Below are positions 1 through 12,906 of a DNA stretch of 64,000 bases, in pieces (positions within the stretch are counted from its first letter, which is position 1; every line of letters begins with the position of its first letter). The notes below the pieces were generated by a model. That model was not told the origin of the DNA. It searched no databases and worked only from the letters and a program-made list of their open reading frames with translations. The position numbers and the translations under genes are program-made. This stretch comes from Monosporascus cannonballus (Eukaryota; Ascomycota; Sordariomycetes; Xylariales): positions 140,810-204,809 of the forward strand of contig QJNS01000141.1 in assembly GCA_004154925.1 (NCBI GenBank). The letters run 5' to 3'.

Positions 1-1580
1 TACGGGTTATTTTTTTTAAAAAAAGCAAATATTTTAAAATTACGAAAATCTTTAGAAATTTTAAAACGGAACGTTAAAATATAATAAACATTATAACCGT
101 ATTATTAAGGTTCTTATAAAAAAGAACGTAATGTTCTTGCAGAATTAAAACTATTAATATTAATCGCGAAATATATTTTAGACGTTAAAGGCTTTTTTTA
201 ATTTCGGAAACTTTTTTAGATTTCAGATTAAAAGCCGTTTAAAACGGCCTTGATATAAAATATTTACGATTTTTATATAATAGATTACCCAGGTAAAACG
301 GTTACGATAACGGTATTTTCGAAAAGCTTTTTTTGGCCGGATATATATCGTATAATAAGGTAATTCTGTAGGAATTACGACATATACGGCCATAAAAATA
401 TATAAAGAAATAAAAAAAGAGTTATTAAAATTATTTCCGGTTTCCGAATAATTTTATAATAAATTATTAATTAATTTTATAACCGACTTATTAGCCGTCT
501 TTAAATACGATTTATGTATTTTAATAATTATAATAAATTAATTATTTAAGATAATAATTTTAAAAATAATATATACGATAAACGTAAAAGTATATATGGA
601 AATATTCGTAAAACTATATTAAAGATTTTATGCTTTTTTAAGGTTATTATAAATAATAAAGGAATTAATTAGGTAAAGAAATTCTGGATTAAATTTTACA
701 AATTAATAAGGACAAAATAACGTTTTTTTATTATATATTATTTAAAAACCGATAATATTATCGAAAGGGTTAATTAAAAAGTATTAATTTATTTACGAAT
801 TTTCGTACCGTATTTATAGTAAAAATAAAATAAATTCTTTTCGGAAATAATATTTATAATTAATAACTAAAATATAATTTTAATAAAATTAAGTTTTTTT
901 TTCTTATTTTATAAATATTATATTAACTTAATTCTTTAAATAAAAAGTAATTTGCCAGTTAAAAAAATTTACGTATAAAAACTGAAAGTTTTGTTAAAAA
1001 TTGCGGAAAAATACGAAATTTATTTAAGCCGTAATAGCGGCAGTTTAATAAACCTAAGAGAAAGTAATAAATAAACGTCGTTTTTTGCCGAAAAATACGA
1101 AATTGGCGATAAAATCTGGTTATTTTTAAAAAGTGTTATTATTGTTTGGCCATCGAAAAAGCTAAAATAATTTTAAACTAAATGTTGAGTAATTAAAGTA
1201 ATTAATTTCTATATTATCGAATTAAATATATTTTAAAAGATTTGTAACCGTTTTTACGTTAATTCGTTAAGGTATTTAAATTACAACTTTTTAAAGTTTT
1301 AAATTAACGCAAATACGTAATGTTTTTTATTATTTTTAAAAAAAATAACGAATTACAATTTAAAATCGAAAATATTTTCTAAGCACGAATTGAAAAGGTA
1401 AAAAAAGGTTTTATACGTTAAATCTAGGTAAAATAATTAAATTACGCAAAATCGATTTAAAAGCCGTTCGAAAAGTTCATAAATACGGCGGCTTTATAAT
1501 AATTCGAAAAGAAATACGGCAATATAGCTATTCATAACGGACCCTAAATTTAACATATTATCTGAAAACGGACAGGTAAA
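1..1580 (+). mobile_element. RIP-degraded 3' part of a Ty3/gypsy chromovirus
   Basis: No open frame survives, but conceptual translation across stops shows, in order, the 3' half of a gypsy pol gene. Around 290-480 there is a degenerate HHCC integrase zinc finger followed by a KKG..K...P-like linker. Around 650-840 lies integrase core with traces of the HPQTDG..ER motif (seen as YLKTDNIIERVN). Around 1080-1300 is the GDKVWL..KN and RPSKKL linker (GPY/F-type region). Around 1370-1550 is a chromodomain tail ending in a K-Y-G-N-I-A-I-H-N-G-P stretch. Base composition is extremely A+T/TpA-rich, as RIP produces. The element runs off the left edge, so its reverse transcriptase would lie outside the window. 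The superfamily call is firm; the lineage is not. Confidence 0.8.
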
Positions 1581-3049
1581 ATTTTAGCTTAAAAATACCG
1601 GCCAGACGGTACGTAAGCAGTATAAGAAATTTGGGGGAATCGTTCAAAAATAATTTTAAGTAATTCGCAAATAAATATTAAAATAACGTTTTTGTAATTT
1701 ACGAATAAAATATATTAAAAAGGAATTAAAAATTAGAGAAATAATATATTAATTACGAAATTATTTGATTATTTTTGAAAACTTATAAATTTATCGATTT
1801 ATTTTACGAATTTATAATATTAGTACTATACGGAAATTACGTATTTATAATGCGTAATTAGTCGGCTTTATTTATATTAAATTCCGGTAAAATTAAAACT
1901 TTTTTTAGCGTTTAAATTATGATAACGAAATTTTCGAAAACGTTAATAATATATTTATTAACCGTTATTAATTTAATTTATAATATAAATTAATAAATAA
2001 TATAAGAAAAACGTAAAAATATTGTAAAAAACGTTTATATAACCAAATTTATTATTTTAATGCTTAATACATTTTTTTATTATACGGGACGGAAAAACCG
2101 GTAAAATTAGGAACTTAATTTACGTATAAATAATATATAAGCTAGGAATTAAGAACATAAATTTACTTTAAAACGAACGATGTACGAAAACTTAAAATAT
2201 AAACGTAAAATTTCGGTATCCCTTTTTTCCTAAGTACGGATATTTATTAAGCTAAGGTTACCGGCAAAAAAGCAATATAGGAAATGCGTAAGGAAAATAA
2301 ATTTATTGGGATTTTGGTAATCGTAATTAAAAGTAACATTATAAAACGTATCAACAGCTTAACGAAATTCGGGAATATCCGTAATTTAAAACAATTATAT
2401 TAAATAATATATTAATAAAAATAAAAAAATATTGATTTCGGAATATTTCAAATTATTATTAACGTAAACCTAATAATAAACCGCTTTTTTATTTGTAATA
2501 ATAAATACTTTAAGAATAATATATTAATAATATATAAATAAATTATATATTTTATTAATTCAAATAAAGCGTATCCGAGTTCTCGGAAAAATAAATTTTA
2601 CAAGTAAAATACGGTATATTACGAATACAAATAAGATATTTGTTCAGGGCGACATAAGTACGTAACGTACGAAAAGTTTTGGCGGATTCCGACTTATTAA
2701 AAAGGCTCGAAAATATAAAAACGTTTTTTTCGGGATATTTTTGCGGCATTATAACGTATTAATTAATTTTTAAATTATTATAAAATAAAATATAAAAACA
2801 TTATAATAAATATTAATAAACTTAATTTATCGAATTAAGTTATTATTATAAAAAAAGTTAAAATAAATAAAAACGTAAACGTATTTTTATATATAAGCCT
2901 ATTTAACGTATAATTAACTTATAATTAGTTATCTAAATTAAGCTTAATTCGGAAATCGATAAATTTCCGAATTTCGGATTAATTAAAGGCTAAAAATTGA
3001 CGTAATTATTAATTTTGCAATAAATTAACCCTTTTTGAAAAAGGTAGGG
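1581..3049. other. AT-rich RIP-type DNA, no gene recognised
   Basis: This stretch has the same TpA-saturated composition as the flanking retroelements and no open frame longer than 64 codons. I could not assign any domain on either strand. It is probably the LTR and downstream part of the first element plus other repeats, but that is inference. Confidence 0.5.
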
Positions 3050-3246
3050 GGTAATATAATAGGGCTGTATAAAGCCTTATTATAGAGCACCGGACAAACG
3101 CCGGTACCAAGCAACTTTAGCGCAGCGCCTTATATGCGAACATACATAACTGTATTTTCATCTTCCCTTTTTTTCTCTTTAGCTAGAAAATAAACTCTCA
3201 TTGGCAACTGATTGCAGACCGCTTAGGTGAAGCCTTTTACAAATAA
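3050..3246 (+). repeat. Probable 5' LTR end of the second gypsy element
   Basis: A less AT-rich island precedes the gag-like region of the second element. It ends immediately before TTGGTTAAATCCGAAGCCGT (3247-3266), which sits where a primer-binding site is expected and recurs with two C/T differences at 9718. The assignment rests on position relative to gag/pol and on that recurrence; I found no clear matching 3' LTR. Confidence 0.4.
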
Positions 3247-3329
3247 TTGGTTAAATCCGAAGCCGTTATACGTTATAAGCTTTTGTTCAGTAGTACCGTT
3301 AGATTCTGAGCAATATCGCCGACGCTATG

Positions 3330-4760
3330 TTAATTAGCAAACAGCCCGAACAGCTTATTTACCAGGTCCCTGATAACCCGAATATTAAAATGGAATCGGA
3401 AGAGGAAAAGCTTTGCTTTTCTTGTGAAGAACTTTTTTGACGTCTGGATGTTATGAATAAGCGCATTTTTCAGTTTGAGAGAGATAATAATGATCTTATA
3501 ACGTCCTTTTAAGCCGCCTATAAGAAGTTTGAGAAGAAAAAGAAAGCTTCCGAGGCTAAAAGGCCTTTTCGAGCGAACCAGGTTATTTAGCTGAATTCTA
3601 TCAAAAAACTAGAAAAGGTTCTTAAGTTTCTCAAATTAGAACTGTTCAACGGAACCTTGATTAATATATAATTGTTTTCGACTTAATGCCGAATATATTT
3701 CGGGTATTTTCTTATTTGATTAATTACTTTTATTATACGAATAGAATTTGTAATCGGACGATTTATCGAAAATGCAATTATTTGGTTTAAGCCCGTTATG
3801 AGAGAGTACGTAATTTTGTTAATCGAAAAACGAAATTTAAAAATAATACGAATTTAAAATAATTTTAAAAGATTTAAGTAAATATTAACGAAAGTTTTCA
3901 GAATAATAAACAAAAAGATAAAAGCCGAAATATATATTTAATAATTACGATAAAAAGGATTAATATTTACTTATAGTGATATATTTGTTTGATTAACCTT
4001 TAAAGTAAATTAGGGACAAAAAGTATTAATAGCCAAATTTTTCGACGGTCTGAAAAAGGAAATATAAAAAAAAATTAAATTCAATCGGCTTAATCATTTA
4101 TCAGATTATATCGTTATGGTAATTAAGATTAACAATCGATAATACGCCTAGCGTATTAAAGACATTAAAAAGAATAATAACAAACTCTAATATACGGTTA
4201 ATATTATCGCCTTTCAATGTGTTAATATTTTTTACGGTACGAAATTAGGATTTATGAAACTAAGAGTTACTTATAGGAAAGATTAAAGTTAAATTAAATA
4301 TTTTAATTATAACAAAATGGGATATAAGGCAGTATAATGTAAAGTACTTAAAAAACCCTATTAAAATAACTAGAAACCTATACTCGAAGAATAATCTAAA
4401 AAACTAGAAAAACGAAAGTAAACCTATTAATATAATTTAGCTTAAATACATATTAGATTCTCTATGGCGAAAAGTCCAATAGAGAATATAAGAAGCCAGG
4501 AAGCTGGCTTAATAAGTATTGCAAACATAATAAGAAATACTTTAAGGATAATTACGCGAATACTAAGATTAAATATAAAAACTCTATTCCGGAACCTCTG
4601 ATCGATACGGCAAAATATATGCCATATATTGTTAACGGCGAGAATATCTCAATTACGACAAATAAAAATAATATATTTACGGACAAATTACCCGTATATA
4701 TTATAAAGAATTCGATTTTCCAAACCGTATCGGAGATAATAAGAATAATAAATAATAATA
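3330..4760 (+). pseudogene. Degenerate gag of gypsy chromovirus
   Basis: This lies between the LTR-like segment and the protease/reverse transcriptase region. The first part (3330-3660) is only lightly mutated and encodes a charged, Lys/Glu-rich stretch with coiled-coil character, broken by stops. Around 4294-4350 a CCHC zinc knuckle is recognisable even though its cysteines are mutated (pattern Y-F-N-Y-N-K-M-G-Y-K-A-V-x-C-K, where C-x2-C-x4-H-x4-C is expected). Many in-frame stops make it nonfunctional. Gag identity is inferred from order and the zinc-knuckle trace. Confidence 0.55.
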
Positions 4761-5299
4761 TTGATATTTTCGATTTATAGCTTTAGGAAATATTTAGTAA
4801 TTGGCCGAAATAGAAAATTGACCTCAAGAAATGTAATGCTCGTAAAAAAACCCTTTTTATTATTATTAATAATATAATTATTAAATAGAAAAAAATTAAT
4901 TTAGTATACAGTTAAAAAATATTACCAAAAAGTTATTATAAATCTTTATTTTTAATTAGTATTTATTATACACTTTTACGAAAGAAAAGTTATTAAGAAA
5001 CGAAATACGTTAATTTATAGGAAAACTTTAGAACGATAGTTCGTACGACGTATTATGGGATACAATCGTAAACATAAAACAATAATTTATTTAATAACGA
5101 GAAAAATTATAGCAAAATTAAAAATAATTAATATAGTTCGAAAAAATAATACGCCGGTAATAACGATAGATATAGCGATTTAACGCGTTAAATACAGAAA
5201 TATAGATAAAGTTCGATAAATTCGAATAAGAGTTAAAAAAAGGTTACTTATAAGAAAGCCGTAAGATAATAAAACTCAGAGGAATTAAAGAGAATTCCT

Positions 5300-8200
5300 A
5301 AGAAGGACTTTAAACGCGATAATAAAAGCTATTAATAACTTTATTACTTTAGATATATAAATCGGAACGTATTAGTATACCGTAATAGTGGATTGCGAAG
5401 TTTTAGACGGAAATTATATTGCATCAGATATAGATAATAAGTTTAAATTACTATAAAGATATAAATTAAAATCTTATATAACGACGCATATTGAAAATTA
5501 GGAATTCGTTTACGATAACGGAAAAATTATATGCGAAATTAATTATTTCGAGATTTTTGTTTAGGAACGATATTAGATAGTTGATTTCGATATTGTTTTA
5601 TTTGAAAATTATAATATGATCTTAGGATTATTATAGATACCTTAATACGGAGTTTTGATTAATAAAGAAATTTGTTAGATAAGGTTTATTTTATATTTTA
5701 TTAATAAATATAAAATGAGAAAATTAAGATCTTAATATTTTATCAATAATAGCGATAAATACAGACATAAGGATATAATAGAAACCTTATTACTTAAAGA
5801 GATAAAATATAAAAAAGAAAATAGATATTCAAAAAGAATACAACGTATTGTTATTATTATCAAAGCGAAACTAAAGTAATTAAATAACGATTTAAAGTAA
5901 TAATAGTTTTAAGAATTAGAAAATCTGATTAATATGTTATCATAATATCGTAAATACGAACAGCTTTTAAGAAAAGAGTTTGATACGAAGTTACTAGAAT
6001 ATAACGAATAAAATTATAAGATAATCTTTAAGGAAAGATCTTTAATGAAGTTATACTTTATTTATAATTTTAGCGGAAATAACTTATGTACTTTTATAAA
6101 ATATTTAGAAAATCGGTTATAAAAAGAATGGATTCGGTTTTCGAAATCACCGGCAGATTACTTAATATTTTTAGTATTTAAAAAAACGGAAAATTGTAAT
6201 TTATAGTTAATTATCGATAATTAAACGATATTACTGTTAACAATTAAATATTATTATTTTTGATTATAAAAATAAATATTTAATTTTACGGAACTAGATA
6301 GTTAATAATATTTGATTTTAAAGATAAATATAATTTTATTAGGATTATAAAAGAATACGAATAAAAAATAGCTTTTAGAATGAAATACAGATTATTTAAG
6401 TATTTGGTTATATTAATAGGATTTACGAACGTATTAGTAATTTTTCAGCGGATAGTTAATTATGTATTACGGGAATATCTCGATATTTTCGTCGTATGCT
6501 ACCTCGACGACAATTTTATTTTCTTAGAAACGGAAGAAATATATATAAGATACGTTTATAAAGTTTTTTAAGTTTTATAGGACGTAAGGTTATTTGTTAA
6601 CGTAAATAAGAATTAGTTTTATATATAAAAAATAGAATATTTAGGATATATTATTATCTCAGAATATATTAAGATAGACCTTAAGAAAATCGCTGCAGTT
6701 ATAAAATGGCAAATGTTAACGACAGTTAAAAAGGTATAGGTATTTTTTGAATTCGCCAATTATTATAAGAAGTTTATTCGAAACTTTAATAAAATAGTTA
6801 TACCCCTAACGAATTTTACGAAAAAAGAAAAAGAGTTTAAATGGATATTAAATACAGAAAAAGCATTTTAGGATATTAAGAATGCGATTATTAGCGAGCT
6901 AATGTTAATTATGTACGATTTAAACCGTTTCGTTAAATTAAAAACCGATATTTCGAATTAAGTATTAGGCGTAATAATCGAATGACGAAATAATTAAGGT
7001 AAATTGTACCTTATTATATTTTTTTCGTACAAATTAAAAGGAGCCGAATTTAATTACGGTATTTTAAATAAGGAATTTATGGTCATTATTATAGTATTTC
7101 GAAAGTTTAGGTATTTCTTAAAGGAAAATTTGTATTAGGTTAAGGTGTATATAGATTATCAAAATTTTACTCGTTTTATTACGACCAGAGAATTTACCGG
7201 ACGATAATTTCGTTATGTGGAAAAATTGGCGAATTTCGATTTCGTTATTATTTATAGGAAAGGTTTTAAAAATAGCAAAGCAGATATTTTAAGCAGGCGA
7301 CCAAACCTTAAAGAGAAATTGGTCAAAATTAATTATATCATTTTCGATATTATTATAAAAGGATATTTATGCTTACGACAAATTGCGACGATTTAGATAG
7401 TACTTTTCGATATACACTAGAAAATCTAGTAATATAACGACGGTCTCCTAGAAAATTAAAGAATAAATAAAATATAAATTCCAGAAAAATACCAGAAAAA
7501 TTTAGTACGAACTATATACGAACATCAATTATATAAATATCTAAGGATTTATAAAATCTTAAAATAGTTTTAACGTATATATTCCTTTCTTAAAATAAGA
7601 TTAACGGTATATAAAATAATACGGCTATACGATATTTGCGCTAGAAAGAAAACTCGATAATATAAACTATACGAAAAATTACAGTTATTACAAATGGCAA
7701 AACGACCCTAGTATTTAGTTATATTCGATTTTATTACCAAATTCCCTATATCACAAGATCTAGTTATAGGAATATATTACGATAACATTTTCGTAATTGT
7801 CGATCGATTTATGAAATTTTCTAATTTTTATCATATTACGAAAATACGGACGCCGAACAAATGATATATATTTTTTTAGATATATCTTTAATATATACGG
7901 ATTATTAATAGAAATTATTTTAAATAAAGGATAGATATTTGAATTTAAGTTTTGGCAAAGATTTATAGTATAAATCGGCTTAAATTACAAATTATTTAAT
8001 ACGTTTAAATTTTAAACGGGTAAATAAATAAAACGAACGAATTAAACTTTAGAAACTTATTTACGATATTATATTAATTGCGAACAAATAATTAAATTAA
8101 GAAATCACTAATTATATAATTAGCTTATAATACCAGTTATTACGAAGGCATTAAGATAATATCAGCAAATATAAATTTTGATTTTATTTAAACAGTTTAT

Positions 8201-8790
8201 AAAAAATACGGAGCGACAATTTAATTAATATTAAAATAATTTTTGCATTGCAATAATTATGATACTTATATTAAAAGATATAAATAAAATTAGAATTTGT
8301 ACGAAACTAGATAAATAAGTATTATAATTAAAAAAGATTAAAAAGATTAATTTTCAAAAAAGGCGAAATGGTGTTGTTTGTTATAAAAAATATTTAAATA
8401 AAATAACTTAACAAAAAACTCGGTTTCAAATATATCGGACTATATAAAATTACCAAAAAAGATAAAATATAATTATTAATTAAAAGGTTTTTAAACATTA
8501 AATTTTATTTAATCTTTTACGTTTTTTAATTCAAATTAATAATAGATATAATTAAAATACATACGGTACAAAACGATATAGAAATAAAAGATAAATAGAT
8601 ATACGAAATAGAAAAGATTTTCGATATGCGGAAAAAAAACGGATTTATCTAGTATCTAATTAAGTGAAAAAAGTACCCAGATTTCGAAAATATCTAGGAA
8701 CTCGCTAAGAACCTTATTAGCGCCTAGCGCCTATTGAAAAACTTTTACCAGTAACGACAGAATTACCCGAAATAATGGTATTCCAGTTTA
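5300..8790 (+). pseudogene. Degenerate pol (PR-RT-RNaseH-IN-chromodomain) of gypsy chromovirus
   Basis: Translation across stops gives a full pol order. A V-D-C aspartic-protease-like motif lies near 5380. Reverse transcriptase spans about 5990-6600, with an intact 63-codon fragment at 6380-6571 that still carries the catalytic YLDD box, preceded by traces of the L-R-x-x-V-D-Y-R block near 6200. RNase H-like sequence follows at about 6840-7330. Integrase core lies at about 7560-8360, with an I-F-V-I-V-D-R-F-M-K-F trace near 7790. A chromodomain lies at about 8590-8760 (Y-E-I-E-K-I-F-D-M-R then Y-L-I-K). The chromodomain after integrase defines a chromovirus. Stops and TpA saturation show RIP inactivation. 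Confidence 0.8.
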
Positions 8791-10923
8791 TAAGATTTAA
8801 AAAAGGAAGTTTTTAGTTTATCATATTCTAATTAATAACGTCTATTTTATTTAAAGTTTGTACTTCGATTATAAACTTTGATTTTAATTGCGCAAAGTCG
8901 TTAAAATTATTTAAGGATTAAAAAATACGATTAATAAGTGTCGTACCTTATGATTAATAATATTGGCGTTAATGACGCATATGGAAAAGATGCGCAAAAG
9001 CTTCTAATAAAATTTTTTCGGCCGTTAGTTTTTTTTAAATTTTGCGATTTTGCAATATAATAATTAATTATAGAAATAGGGATTTTTATTCCGTTATATA
9101 AACGACCTTAACGAATACATTTTTATAACGAAAAACCCCATTTATTATTTAGTAATTAAGCTGCCGGACAAAATAGAAAAAAATAAGATATTATATTAAA
9201 ATTTTCGAGTTTAATTAAATTAGTTAAAGTAAATCGTATTCGGATTTACGAAAACGACGTTTAGATATACCGGAAAACATATTAAATAGATGTAAGAAGT
9301 TTACTAAGAAAAAAAGAAAATCTTAAAGACAAGATTTGTAAAAAGAGAAGATTATATTATAACATAACGGGCCATGGTTTCCAGAAACGGTTTACTACGA
9401 CCTAACCATAAACACGCGGTAGGGCAGGTTACGTAATAAATTACTAACTTACTAGTGGTAAGCCAGTAAGCCGGATTATCAATTTACTGGTGGTAAGCTA
9501 GTAGGCTGGATTATTAATTTACTGATAGTAAGCTAGTGAGCTAGATTAAAATATAAATGTTTATTATATCTATAGCTTAAATAATTTTAATTTATAAGAA
9601 TAATTTGTTATCTAAAGTATTTTTGGTATTACGAAACGTAATATGATTATTATATTTATTGTTTAATTTTTTACGATATTCCTACTAATATAAACCTGTA
9701 CGACTAAGGTTTAATAGTTGGTTAAACTCGAAGCCGTTACAGTTTCGCGAAAAACGTTAAGTCGACGACCAATCGCAATTACGTCGGAATATTCGTATAA
9801 AGTACCTGCAATATAAGCTTTTTCGAATTCGTTGATTAATTCCTAATTATCGTTACCGAATTAAAAAACCGTTTAGGCGGTACCTGTAAAAACGATCGGA
9901 ATTTAAACGGAAATTAAACGGCAATATTAATAATATTAAAATAATTATTTATTACGCAAAAAGTTTTATAATAATAATTAATTACGACGTAATTTAAAAC
10001 GCCTAAAATCTGAACGTAAATCGTACGGTAATCGAAATAATATTATATTACGTAAATATAATACGGCTTATTACTGCCCGTAATACGATTAATATTTATT
10101 TTATCGTTAACGTCGAAAGGATAACGTTGAAGAAAATCATAATTATTATTAATATTAAAATATTATTTTTCGTAGAATTTCTTACGAAAAACAATATGGC
10201 GAACGGAGAAAAAACGGAGATTATAAGCAGAACAAATGGAAAAGAGAAAATAAAAATAAAAAAATAAAAAACCGAACAGAACGCGTATATAAAAGAAATG
10301 GAAATATAAACGTAAAAGGAAAAAGAAAAAAAGGTAAATAAAGTAAAATTAAAAAACAGATTATAACAAGAAATTAGGCGAAACATAATTAATTACGCAA
10401 TATAGCACGTAGTAATTATTACGGTAATTACTTATAACATAATATAACGGGGAATTATCAGCAAATATACAAAATCAAGTTTGCAAAATACGTTATATCA
10501 AATTAATAATAATATTATTAAAAATTAATAACTTAAAAAAGGAATATAATTATAAAAATATAGCCCTTATAAGGATAAAGCTAGTAACCGACCAGCTACC
10601 GATCAGCCACCGACTCACTTACTAATATAAATTCACTATCTGGCAGCTAGTGAGAACGCCAGATAGAAATAACCTAATACACTCACTTCTTGGAATACGC
10701 TCTGCGACTGGTCGAAGATCACCTTACTCAAGCTTACAGCTGGCCATTATCTTATACACAACCTCTAAAATAAGGCCTGATTTTAATAAAACAAATAACA
10801 TATACGATATAATTTGCGCGATAAACATTATGAATTTTCTTTTAATATAAGTGAGTTTTAATATTATTTCAATATTGTTGCCAATTTTATTCGTAAATTT
10901 CTTAAAAAAAATTTTAAATTTTA
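8791..10923. other. AT-rich RIP-type DNA between the gypsy relic and the Fot1-like element
   Basis: No protein domain was recognised. It contains a 35-bp tandem repeat (9446-9548), a second copy of the primer-binding-site-like motif (9718-9739), and a less mutated island at about 10570-10790. A 96-codon minus-strand frame at 10096-10386 is low-complexity Phe/Ile/Ser sequence produced by the base composition and is not considered a gene. Part of the region is probably the LTR and leader of another retroelement. Confidence 0.5.
9446..9548. repeat. Three tandem copies of a 35-bp unit
   Basis: Units at 9446-9480, 9481-9515 and 9516-9548 each follow the plan AAYTTACTRRTRGTAAGC, then YAGTRRGCYRGATTAT. 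They differ by scattered, mostly C/T or G/A, substitutions, as RIP would leave. The last copy is slightly short. Confidence 0.85.
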
Positions 10924-10968
10924 GTGTGGGTGACCTATCTTTGGAGTGCACCCACCTTTGGAGAACAC
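10924..10968 (+). repeat. Left terminal inverted repeat of Fot1-like element
   Basis: This is an about 45-bp TIR starting GTGTGGGTGACC. It matches the reverse complement of the right end with a few differences and has a TA at 10922-10923. It carries an internal repeat of ACCTTTGGAG-like sequence. Confidence 0.85.
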
Positions 10969-11049
10969 TCCCTGACCCCTAATAACACCACCTATGCATA
11001 AATTTACATACAAAACGCCATATAAAACAATGTAATTAAATGTTATAAA

Positions 11050-12660
11050 GGATCGCGCATATGCTTTAATACAGTAGGCGTACTTTTTAATAAATTCTGC
11101 TTTTTTAACGCTATTTAAGCTTTGTGATTTTTTATTAGCTTCGCCTGCTATTACTTAGTTTCCTTTTAAGCCCTATAGATATCTTTAATATTAACGTATA
11201 ATTCGCCCGATAAAAGCTTAATTTTCTTTTTCGCTACCGGTTTTAGTAATTCGTTTTTGTTATAGAGGAGCTAATTTTTTAATTGCCAAACGGTAATAAT
11301 TTTAACGTTTTACTTTAGCGCTTTATCTGCCTTCGTTACGAACGTTCGATAATTACGTTTCGTACCGATATTTTTAAATACGAAATATTAAGATTATTTT
11401 TCAGATTTTGGCTTTTTTAGGTATGAAAAATGTTATTCCGTTGCGTAATTTATAAAGGCTTTTTTCTATCGGAATAATTAGCTTAGGAATATTTAATTCT
11501 GGATAAATTATTTTAGGATTTTTAATAATTTTATTTACATTTAGTAATTAAATCTTTGCGTAACGGAAACCGCTATAAATATTTTTCCATATAATAATTT
11601 TATTGCGCGTATAGGCGTACGTTTCGATAAAACATTATTTTATTCGAGGCGCGGAAATATCGTAATTTTGCCATTTATTAGTCCTTTAATAATAAGCTAT
11701 TTTTAACGGGGAAAAAATGCTTATATCCAAGGGTTATAATACGTAAGTAATTTACGGCGGTAAGTAAATTAATATTATGTTATTAATTTTGCATTCGTAT
11801 TAAAGCTAAACGGATTCGTACGTAACGTATTTATTTATTAAAAGGATTTTTCCGTCGGTCATTTTTAAAGGTTTCGTTTCCGGAAAATATATTTTATAAA
11901 ATTATCGTAAAACGATTTGGATATTGTTTTATTCCGAAGGGGACAAATTATATTTTTATCGGGGACTTATATTAAGAAATTATTATTTTTAAAATATAAT
12001 TCCTTTAAAAATAATTATTAAAATTAACATTTCGTCTACCGAAATAATTATTTTAAAAATAAAAACTTAATTTGTTCCTTTAAACGTTTTTAATTCGGCG
12101 TAATTTTTAAAAACGTTACCCAAAATTTTCCTACCACAGGATTTATTTTCTTAAACGTTATGTTTATTTATATTCGTAATTCTTCCTGGCTTGATTTTCT
12201 TTTTACGGATAATACGTTCTAGGGCTTTGTAATATCGCTAAAAGGCATCTTTCTAGGTATTTTTTGCTTTAGAAAAGTCGAATTACCTCCTAAGTTTCGT
12301 TATGATATTAGGATTTCGGTATATAAAGCTATTAACCCAGTATTTCCTTAAAGGTTTTTCGTTCTTATAGTTTTGCAAAACGACTTTAACAAAGTGACGG
12401 ACCTAAACCTTATTAAAAGTTCGTCTTATATTTTCTTTTTCGTATATCCATTTTGCCACGAAGTTCTTATTATTTTTTAAAAGGCGTTAATAAGGTTTAA
12501 GGGCTTCCTGCATAGTGAGACTGCCGTCCCGGCATCTCCGGACCGTTATAGGAGAGTTATCCCAAGCGGCAGCTAAATCTTTAACCCTAACGCCATTCCT
12601 CACTTCCTTAAATGACTTAGCAATAAGGTATTTATCGTTAGGGCCTATTTTCAAGATCTG
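11050..12660 (-). pseudogene. Degenerate pogo/Fot1-type transposase
   Basis: On the minus strand the N-terminal part (about 12660-12480) reads as a psq-type helix-turn-helix: a K-S-F-K-E-V-R-N-G-V-R-V-K-D-L-A-A-A-W-D trace followed by a T-V-R-R-C-R-D-G-S-L-T-like block. Further in, a CENPB-type segment is traceable (N-Y-K-N-E-K-P-L-R-K-Y-W-V then F-D-F-S-K-A-K). The remaining DDE region is too mutated to identify its acidic residues. Many stops are present; it is nonfunctional. Confidence 0.6.
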
Positions 12661-12744
12661 ATACGAATTGCTTCAAAATTGCTTTAATTGTTGTTAAGTT
12701 ACAGTATATTGATAAAGAAGGTCTATATTCGCTAGTGGGGAAAA

Positions 12745-12790
12745 TTCGTTCTCTAAAGGTGGGTGCACTCCAAAGGTGGGTCACCCACAC
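12745..12790 (-). repeat. Right terminal inverted repeat of Fot1-like element
   Basis: Read on the minus strand it begins GTGTGGGTGACCCACC and pairs with the left TIR. It is followed by TA at 12791-12792. Confidence 0.85.
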
Positions 12791-12906
12791 TAAATCATAT
12801 AATTCGTAAATTAATGATAGGGCACATACTGGAGGAGCTCGAGTTGATACGCAATTTATGAGTTCCACAGTGATTACAGTTTCCTCGAAGTGTTTAGTAC
12901 GTACAG

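Larger units (their letters stand above)
10924..12790 (-). mobile_element. Fot1/pogo-like (Tc1/mariner) DNA transposon, RIP-mutated
   Basis: The element is about 1.87 kb, the usual size for the fungal Fot1 group. It is bounded by inverted terminal repeats beginning GTGTGGGTGACC and flanked on both sides by the dinucleotide TA, the expected Tc1/mariner target duplication. Its only gene-like content is a degenerate transposase on the minus strand. The outer right 310 bp (about 12480-12790) is much less AT-rich than the remainder. It ends 116 bp from the stop codon of the NOV-like gene. Family assignment rests on TIR/TSD structure, size and the transposase N-terminus. Confidence 0.8.

Noticed and set aside
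10096..10386. 96-codon minus frame, Phe/Ile/Ser-rich, looking like a membrane protein
   Set aside because: It lies in RIP-mutated DNA; the hydrophobic composition follows from T-rich codons, and nothing supports a gene.
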